Position numbers and translations under genes: made by a program. From the NCBI RefSeq assembly GCF_904846185.1, contig NZ_CAJGZQ010000005.1:124001-188000 (forward strand): a stretch of 64,000 nt of DNA. Reading direction: 5' to 3'. Below are positions 58,495-64,000 of this stretch, piece after piece; the stretch's first letter is position 1, and each line of letters starts with the position of its first letter. A model generated the notes under the pieces. It saw only the letters and a list, made by a program, of their open reading frames with translations, was not told where the DNA came from and did no database searches. The DNA is from Psychrobacter immobilis (GTDB taxonomy: Bacteria; Pseudomonadota; Gammaproteobacteria; Pseudomonadales; Moraxellaceae).

Positions 58495-59040
58495 CTAAGG
58501 TACAGGACGACCATCCGTCAGGGCTATCCAACCACGGACGATACGATAAAGATGCCATATGAAGGTAAAAATCATGATTAGCAGGCCAAATACCGCTAAT
58601 AATACCGAACCAATGGCAATATTATTACTATCAGCCAGCATACTGATGCCAAACCCCCCTAATGCAAAGGTAATGATAATGATGCCTAAGAAGAAAAACA
58701 CGATGCTATACCAAAAGGTCTTAATCTGCCAATCGAAATGCGTGGACAACCACGAACCCTCTGCGTCATGGCGCTTCGCATAGTTCATCACAATTGGTAC
58801 AACCCACAGTAATCCAGCGGTAAAATAGCTGATTACGTATAAAAAATAAGTAATGTGATTATAAGTGATTAAAGAACGGCGCTTACCAGTGCTCATATTG
58901 TCACTCGCCCCATAGCTCTGCCTTTGCTGAGTCATTTCATGATCAAATGCAGCTTCAACTGACGCATTACTCTGGTGTTCAGCAGTTCTGGTCTGCTGAT
59001 GGCTATGCGTCTCAGGTTTGCGATCAGAAGATTGATTCAT
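58495..59040 (-). CDS. DUF4870-like membrane protein
   Basis: The 181-residue protein has a polar N-terminus of about 55 residues and then three to four membrane helices (THITYFLYVISYFTAGLLWVVP-type start, HFDWQIKTFWYSIVFFFLG, ILAVFGLLIMIFTFIWHLYRIVRGW). The FDWQIKTFW and YRIVRGW patterns match small membrane proteins of the DUF4870 group. Function unknown. Confidence 0.75.
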   Translation of the reverse strand: MNQSSDRKPETHSHQQTRTAEHQSNASVEAAFDHEMTQQRQSYGASDNMSTGKRRSLITYNHITYFLYVISYFTAGLLWVVPIVMNYAKRHDAEGSWLSTHFDWQIKTFWYSIVFFFLGIIIITFALGGFGISMLADSNNIAIGSVLLAVFGLLIMIFTFIWHLYRIVRGWIALTDGRPVP

Positions 59041-59205
59041 CTTAAATATCCATCTCTGGCTGTGTGATAGTTAATTAATTGTGTCAAAAGTGCAATTTTT
59101 CAATGACACTAATGACAAATGGCTATTTTAGAAACTGATGATCAGTTAATTTGGGGCAATAGTAGATAAGGAGTAAAATACTTCCAGTTTCCACAGCATA
59201 TCGAT

Positions 59206-59781
59206 TTATGAGGTGACAGTCGCTTGTACTTGAATGGCTTTGGTAACCAAGTCTTGCTGTATCGATAGCTGACTGAACTGCCAACCTTGCTGCTCCAGCT
59301 TTCCAAGTGCGGTGCTTACCACTGCTTGACTGGCATGATTGAAGCTCAGTTGCACGGCATCACCCGTCGCAACGACTTGGGCGTTGGCAATACCTGAGTT
59401 ATTTAACAATACACTGATAGCATTGGCAGGTGGCATGGCGGCTTCACCATCCGCCGTGTTTGCCGCATTGATCGCATTACTATCGATATTGCCCGCTTGG
59501 GCACGCAACCAAAAGTAATCAGCCACTTGCTCTTGATAGTCGCGCTTACTGTCGTTTGCCGCTTGATGAATACTATAACCGCCATAGCCACCAATGAACA
59601 ATAATAAGAAAATAGACAGTACGGCCAATGCCAACTGATCACGCGGCGAAAGTGCCTGCCAGCGTAACGATAGCATCTGTTGGAAATTATTTACACGCGT
59701 TGACAGCACATTGGTTCCAATACTGTTACTGGTCTCTGGCGTGATGTTATTACGTTTGGTGCGGCGCTGCAATCGTTTCAT
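59206..59781 (-). CDS. gspM: Type II secretion system protein M (GspM)
   Basis: The 191-residue protein has a basic cytoplasmic N-terminus, one helix (LALAVLSIFLLLFIGGYGGYS, about 52-72) and a periplasmic ferredoxin-like domain. The pattern LSPRDQLALAVL followed by YFWLRAQA is typical of GspM. It follows gspL by 65 bp on the same strand. GspL and GspM form the inner-membrane platform of the type II secretion machine; the other gsp genes are not in the window. Confidence 0.85.
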   Translation of the reverse strand: MKRLQRRTKRNNITPETSNSIGTNVLSTRVNNFQQMLSLRWQALSPRDQLALAVLSIFLLLFIGGYGGYSIHQAANDSKRDYQEQVADYFWLRAQAGNIDSNAINAANTADGEAAMPPANAISVLLNNSGIANAQVVATGDAVQLSFNHASQAVVSTALGKLEQQGWQFSQLSIQQDLVTKAIQVQATVTS

Positions 59782-59846
59782 TTTCCAACCTTTTTGACTT
59801 TTATTACCACTGCCTATTTATTACCACTGCCTAGTTGGCAAATAAA

Positions 59847-61103
59847 TTATGATGCCGCTACATTGGTTTGCGTCGTGTCATTATTTTCTACGATATTCAC
59901 CGTAACTTGACCACTAAACTGCCCTTGTTCATTACTGTTTACCTGTGCAAGCTTGGCATTTAAACCCTGCGCAACAAGTGTGCTCGTAAATTTATCAAGA
60001 CTATTACGATCAGGGGCAATCAAGGTAAAGCTGAGTGCTGATGGATCCATCACTAACGCTTGCGCCCGCAGTGAAGACTGCTTGATTAACGGGGATATGC
60101 GAGTCAATGCTGCCATATGAGAGGCTGGTGCTTGGCTGTCACTGCGTAGCTTTGGTTGCAATTGCACTTGCAGTTTGGTGCGCGAGCTTAATGGCTCGTT
60201 TGGAAACCAAGCTTGATACTGCGCCGCAATCTCAGCTTTGGTCGCTACCGCCGCCTTATTGTACTGATACCACTGCAGGCCATCGGTCGCCATCTGTAAT
60301 ACCAGTGCCGATAACGCGACCATCGCTGCCACACGCAAATACGGTGAGAGCTTTGAGTCTGTTGATTTAATAAAGAAGTTAAGCGCGTGACGCTCAGGGC
60401 TGTCAACAGGCTTGGGCGGCGTGGTCAATGTGGTTAATAATAACTGGTGATCTGCAACAAGCGCGGCCGTTTGTGCCATAAAGCTCGTGGGCATTGACGA
60501 ATTTGTTGGCTTTGAAAGATCATCTAAAGCCGTTATGAGCGGCAATATATTCACTTCACTTAAATGCGGGAAACGTTCAAAAATTAAGGGCAAATAACTG
60601 ACAGCCATACCTTGTCGCAATGACTGACGCAGTAGCATGGTGTGCTCATCTTGATACAGTGTTACTTGCTGGCCTGCCCCTTCATCCGGCGTTGGCAGCA
60701 ATAAAAAATCAGGCAGTAACGCCGTTATGCTCATGCCAGCAAGCTTAACACTCTGCTGCCATGACTCGATATCGCTTTGCGCCAGTGCATACAGTTGGTG
60801 ATTATCGGCTTCATTGATTTGCCGAATCGCCAATTGCTCAACAGGGGTCAAGGATGTCTCTTCAAACAAGTATTGCTTGCCGCTATTGCCCAGCTGTTTA
60901 AGCTGAGTCGCATTCAGCTCAGTATCTACCTGCAATATATGGCTTGATGGAAAATATAGACACAAAGTCTTCTGTGCATTGGTTTTATAATTGCCATAGA
61001 TTGTTTGTAGCTGTTGCCAACCATCAACCGTTTGCCACTGCTGAATATCTTCATGCCAGACAGCTAGCGGGCTATGCTGCGCTCGTAACCAAACATGTAA
61101 CAC
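59847..61103 (-). CDS. gspL: Type II secretion system protein L (GspL)
   Basis: The 418-residue protein starts at a GTG (61101-61103). Its cytoplasmic actin-like domain (about 1-245; QYLFEETSLTPVEQLAIR, LLPDFLLLP) binds the ATPase GspE; one helix (about 255-273) leads to a periplasmic domain that pairs with GspM. Order gspL-gspM is standard. Sequence similarity to E. coli GspL is weak by eye, so the call rests on architecture and neighbour. Confidence 0.85.
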   Translation of the reverse strand: MLHVWLRAQHSPLAVWHEDIQQWQTVDGWQQLQTIYGNYKTNAQKTLCLYFPSSHILQVDTELNATQLKQLGNSGKQYLFEETSLTPVEQLAIRQINEADNHQLYALAQSDIESWQQSVKLAGMSITALLPDFLLLPTPDEGAGQQVTLYQDEHTMLLRQSLRQGMAVSYLPLIFERFPHLSEVNILPLITALDDLSKPTNSSMPTSFMAQTAALVADHQLLLTTLTTPPKPVDSPERHALNFFIKSTDSKLSPYLRVAAMVALSALVLQMATDGLQWYQYNKAAVATKAEIAAQYQAWFPNEPLSSRTKLQVQLQPKLRSDSQAPASHMAALTRISPLIKQSSLRAQALVMDPSALSFTLIAPDRNSLDKFTSTLVAQGLNAKLAQVNSNEQGQFSGQVTVNIVENNDTTQTNVAAS

Positions 61104-61323
61104 TAAGCGTGTCCTTAATTATTAAAGCTGTTTTAAAGGTAAGATTCAGACAACTTCATGCTGATGCAGGTTGGTCTGCTATCATCATTGTTCTCCTGTA
61201 ATAGCTAAAACCTGATGCATTGGCGACTGAAATTTTAGTAGCCAACCCTTATTTAGCCAGTTTAACACCACTAAGCGTCAATAGACTAAGTGTCAACAGT
61301 ATCACTGACGATTCGACCTAATC

Positions 61324-61782
61324 TCAATACGGCTGCTCAGGCAAAAAACGATCAATCTCTTTTGCCATACCTGCCATTACAAAGTCCATCTCAAACACCC
61401 TTGCTTCTGCAAGAGAAAATGATTCAGGATAATCACCGGTTAATAGACCAGCGATATAAGCAACGATAGACATATGACACACCACTACCAGACACTCAGC
61501 GTCAATATTCGCAATATCTATTAAAGCTTGACGCGCATCATCAGAAGGCGTGATATTTTCCTGTACGATTGCTGGAACCTTGGGCGCGCGCGTTTGAAAT
61601 GCTGCTAGCGTCTGCTGCGCTCTATCATAGGGACTGACGACAAAATAATCAGGATGATAGTGAGTCATCACATACTCTGCCGTCTGCATTGCTTGCTGTT
61701 GACCAAAGTCAGTTAACTGGCGCGCGCTGTCTGGGCGCGACTCATCTTCTGCTTGACCATGACGTACTAGTATAATTTTCAT
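61324..61782 (-). CDS. sixA: Phosphohistidine phosphatase SixA
   Basis: The 152-residue member of the histidine phosphatase superfamily has the catalytic RHG motif at residues 8-10 (IILVRHGQAED), SPYDRAQQTLAAF and the second histidine in LVVVCHMSIVAYIAGLLTG. SixA removes phosphate from histidine-phosphorylated proteins such as HPt domains or PTS components. It lies 84 bp after gpsA on the same strand, as is common in this order. Confidence 0.88.
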   Translation of the reverse strand: MKIILVRHGQAEDESRPDSARQLTDFGQQQAMQTAEYVMTHYHPDYFVVSPYDRAQQTLAAFQTRAPKVPAIVQENITPSDDARQALIDIANIDAECLVVVCHMSIVAYIAGLLTGDYPESFSLAEARVFEMDFVMAGMAKEIDRFLPEQPY

Positions 61783-61866
61783 AACCTTCCTTTATGCATT
61801 GTCATGATGACGTTGTTTGCAGAATAATCATTCTTAGAACAACGTCATCATTTAACATTGGGGTTT

Positions 61867-63162
61867 TTACTTACTGTCAGTATCGCCGCTTTCATCATCA
61901 GTGCTATCGCTTGACGTCTTCATCTGCGCAGTTAGCGCCGCATTACTATGATCATGTGCCATTACAAATTCAACATCACTACGGAAGCCCGCTTCCATGA
62001 GATGTAACGCCACACCTAGTGCTGCTTTATCTTCATAAATGACCGCATACAATGCATGGGTAATAGGCATGTAGATGCCTTCTTTGGTGGCTTTCTCATG
62101 CACTTGCTGAATGGTATTGACCCCTTCAGCCGTTTGACCGAGTTTTTTCACCGCGGCCTCAATACTCATACCGCGACCGAGCATGTTGCCGATACGATAG
62201 TTACGACTGAGCTCTGAGCTACAAGTGGCGTATAAATCACCCACACCAGACAATCCTAAGAAGGTAAGCGGATTCGCACCCGCCTCAACCCCAAAGCGGC
62301 TCATCTCTGCCAAAGCACGAGTCAATATCATCGCTTTGGTATTTTCGCCGACATCATAGGCCGCCGCCATTCCCATGGCAATCGCATAGATATTCTTTAG
62401 CGCACCGCCAAGCTCCACACCTTTGACATCATCACTGGCAAACACTCGAAAAAACGCACTATGTAGCGCGGCTTGTACGGCATGGCGCAATGGCTCAGAC
62501 TCACTAGCAATAACGGTCGCTGATGGCATGTTTTTCATAATCTCTATCGCAAGGTTTGGCCCCGACATGACACCAAAATTCACTTCAGGTAGCTCATCTT
62601 TAATAATGTCGCTCATCATGGCAAAAGTATCTTTTTCCATACCTTTGGTCAATGACACAATAGACTGACCACTGATAAATGGTGCAATATTCTTTAGGGT
62701 CTCACGAAAAGCCAAACCAGGCACCGCAATAAAAACGATATCTTTGTCTTTGACGGCTGCTGCCAAGTCATGGCTGTACTTAAGGCTGTCATCAAGCTTA
62801 TAACCTGGTAAATATTTTTTATTGGTCTGCGTTTTTACCATCGCCTTTACCGTACGCTTGTTACGTACCCACAGCGTGGTATCACAGCCATTGCGTGCAG
62901 CCAAGTTTGCCATTGCTGTACCAAAACTACCACCGCCTAAAAACGCCAAACGTAGCTTGGTAGGATTGCTGTGAATATCCGCCATGTTTTTTGCCACTGC
63001 TGATTCTACCGCGCTAGGATTGAGTTTTTTACGACCAATACCCGATTTGGTAGCACGTTCGATGATACCTGCCAGCAGACTGTTTTGCTTTTCAGGGGCA
63101 TTCGTATTCACCTCAGTATTATCGCTACTGATGTCTTTATTGCTATCATTAGGGCTGGTCAT
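61867..63162 (-). CDS. gpsA: Glycerol-3-phosphate dehydrogenase [NAD(P)+] GpsA with N- and C-terminal extensions
   Basis: GpsA makes glycerol 3-phosphate for phospholipids. The NAD-binding motif LAFLGGGSFGTAMANLAA begins near residue 71; SLTKGMEK, the catalytic lysine region GALKNIYAIAMG and GLSGVGDLYATCSS follow. Length is 431 against about 335 in most species: about 68 residues precede the Rossmann domain and a short acidic tail (STDDESGDTDSK) follows. Met 61 (MADIHSNPTKLRL) is a possible shorter start. Confidence 0.93.
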   Translation of the reverse strand: MTSPNDSNKDISSDNTEVNTNAPEKQNSLLAGIIERATKSGIGRKKLNPSAVESAVAKNMADIHSNPTKLRLAFLGGGSFGTAMANLAARNGCDTTLWVRNKRTVKAMVKTQTNKKYLPGYKLDDSLKYSHDLAAAVKDKDIVFIAVPGLAFRETLKNIAPFISGQSIVSLTKGMEKDTFAMMSDIIKDELPEVNFGVMSGPNLAIEIMKNMPSATVIASESEPLRHAVQAALHSAFFRVFASDDVKGVELGGALKNIYAIAMGMAAAYDVGENTKAMILTRALAEMSRFGVEAGANPLTFLGLSGVGDLYATCSSELSRNYRIGNMLGRGMSIEAAVKKLGQTAEGVNTIQQVHEKATKEGIYMPITHALYAVIYEDKAALGVALHLMEAGFRSDVEFVMAHDHSNAALTAQMKTSSDSTDDESGDTDSK

Positions 63163-63316
63163 TTGCTGTTATCCGTATTGGCTGATTTATTATTAATAGA
63201 ATTTATCATGGTTTATTTATCATGACTTATGACGCTTTAGAGCTTTAGAGTATTGAGGCTATCTATCTTTTTGCTAAACGACCGACTGTCTTTTTAGAGA
63301 GCGGTATTCGTCAAGA

Positions 63317-63340
63317 GAAAAGCGCCACTAAACAGCGCTT
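63317..63340 (-). terminator. Terminator after the nitroreductase gene
   Basis: On the minus strand AGCGC pairs with GCGCT across a short loop and is followed by TTTTCTC. The stem is short, so it is moderately supported. Confidence 0.5.
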
Positions 63341-63347
63341 AGATATA

Positions 63348-63992
63348 TTATGACTCAAATCGCACTAAAGACTCGATATCAATCGGTTTACGGGCGGGTT
63401 CATTTTTGGGGCTGGTGCCAGTATAAACAAACGCCGTCACATAATCATCTGGACCAACGTCAAAATATGATTTAACAGCAGGTTCATTACATAGCAGTCC
63501 CGTACGCCACACTGTACTAAAACCTTGGGCTTTTAGCGCCAAAATCAGGTTTTGTACCGCCGCTCCCGCACTTAGCATTTGTTCAAAAGGAGGAACTTTT
63601 TTGTGCGCTTGTATTTTTGTGACAACCGTGATGATGATGGGCGCTCTTAATGGCATGGCCTGAGTTTTTGCGATGTCCTTTTCGGACAGCGTTTCACCCT
63701 CTTGCACCGCTTTTGCTTGAGCCGCTGCGACCAAGGCATTGCCCAATTCATGACGGGCGTCCCCCTGTGTCACTATAAAACGCCATGGACGCAGTTTTTT
63801 ATGATCTGGCGCTGTCGCCGCACACTCAATCGCTGTTTCGATTTGGGCATGTGTCGGTGCGGGCAAATCCAAATTACCCATACTGCGCCTTGAGTTGATC
63901 CAACCAATCATTTCTTCACTGCTAATCGGCATACTGTCTGTGGTGATGTCTTTGGTCGACAGTTTTTTATCATTTTTGTCGGATATAGTCAT
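63348..63992 (-). CDS. Nitroreductase family protein, YdjA-like
   Basis: The 214-residue FMN enzyme has the nitroreductase pattern: INSRRSMGNLDLPAP with the FMN-contacting Arg-Arg-Ser, TAPDHKKLRPWRFIV, SAGAAVQNLILALKAQGFSTVWRTG and VYTGTSPKNEPARKP. These stretches match the small YdjA subgroup, whose natural substrate is not settled. A polar N-terminal extension of about 25 residues is present. The start lies 8 bp from the window end, so upstream context is missing. Confidence 0.88.
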   Translation of the reverse strand: MTISDKNDKKLSTKDITTDSMPISSEEMIGWINSRRSMGNLDLPAPTHAQIETAIECAATAPDHKKLRPWRFIVTQGDARHELGNALVAAAQAKAVQEGETLSEKDIAKTQAMPLRAPIIITVVTKIQAHKKVPPFEQMLSAGAAVQNLILALKAQGFSTVWRTGLLCNEPAVKSYFDVGPDDYVTAFVYTGTSPKNEPARKPIDIESLVRFES

Positions 63993-64000
63993 TACCGCTC

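Noticed and set aside
1..64000. CRISPR arrays, tRNA and rRNA genes, prophage or integrase genes
   Set aside because: I looked for regular spacer repeats, tRNA-like T-loop and CCA patterns and phage gene order and found none I could support.

Overview
The window looks like chromosomal DNA of a Psychrobacter-like member of the Moraxellaceae (Gammaproteobacteria). That is an inference from protein character, moderate GC, AT-rich spacers and gene order, such as rluD-pgeF divergent from bamD, then dnaG and rpoD. It is mostly housekeeping DNA: about 40 recognisable genes, no rRNA, no tRNA that I could find, no CRISPR array and no prophage. Layout: 1-2940 holds the 5' part of putA (minus). 3843-5138 is a guanine/hypoxanthine-type permease with a short transposon-like element (MITE) between its stop codon and its terminator. 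5584-9210 is tolQ-tolR-tolA-tolB, without pal or ybgC. 9893-13851 (minus) is a three-gene set: a triheme membrane cytochrome, a Tat-exported flavin amine oxidase and a lipoprotein cytochrome c. This is the best candidate in the window for a little-described system, a periplasmic amine dehydrogenase feeding the respiratory chain. A perfect 527-bp tandem duplication sits where tolB and the cytochrome gene converge. 14506-19802 has a tiny lipoprotein, a flavodoxin-like protein, pgeF (frameshifted by one extra 8-bp repeat unit), rluD and divergent bamD. 20024-25786 has dnaG, rpoD, and a ParD-like antitoxin-family gene overlapping map. 25973-29641 has a bestrophin-like channel, a TPP riboswitch with terminator ahead of tenA, a methyltransferase and a YbeD-family protein. 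30167-36312 is the class Ia ribonucleotide reductase cluster (nrdA, nrdB, ferredoxin), interrupted between nrdA and nrdB by an AT-rich, frameshifted P-loop ATPase gene and a small unknown gene. 36454-45190 has a DegS-type protease, a NIF3-family protein, two lytic transglycosylases (MltF-like, and MltD-like with seven LysM repeats) and an exported small protein. 45631-51539 has a CBS-domain membrane protein and yajC/secD/secF, with a second MITE and a terminator-like hairpin separating yajC from secD. 51853-63992 has a MATE transporter, azlCD, purF-cvpA-pyrD, gspL-gspM, sixA, gpsA and a nitroreductase.  Repeats: two copies of a 169-170-bp MITE in opposite orientation (3665-3833 and 47839-48008), and four copies of a separate 107-108-bp imperfectly palindromic element (28231, 35894, 51678, 54549), all intergenic. 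Two genes (pgeF and the ATPase) are broken at simple-sequence tracts, so each could be a real slippage variant or a sequencing error. The perfect 527-bp duplication could likewise be very recent or an assembly artefact. Most genes use intrinsic terminators with long A/T flanks, several shared by convergent genes.
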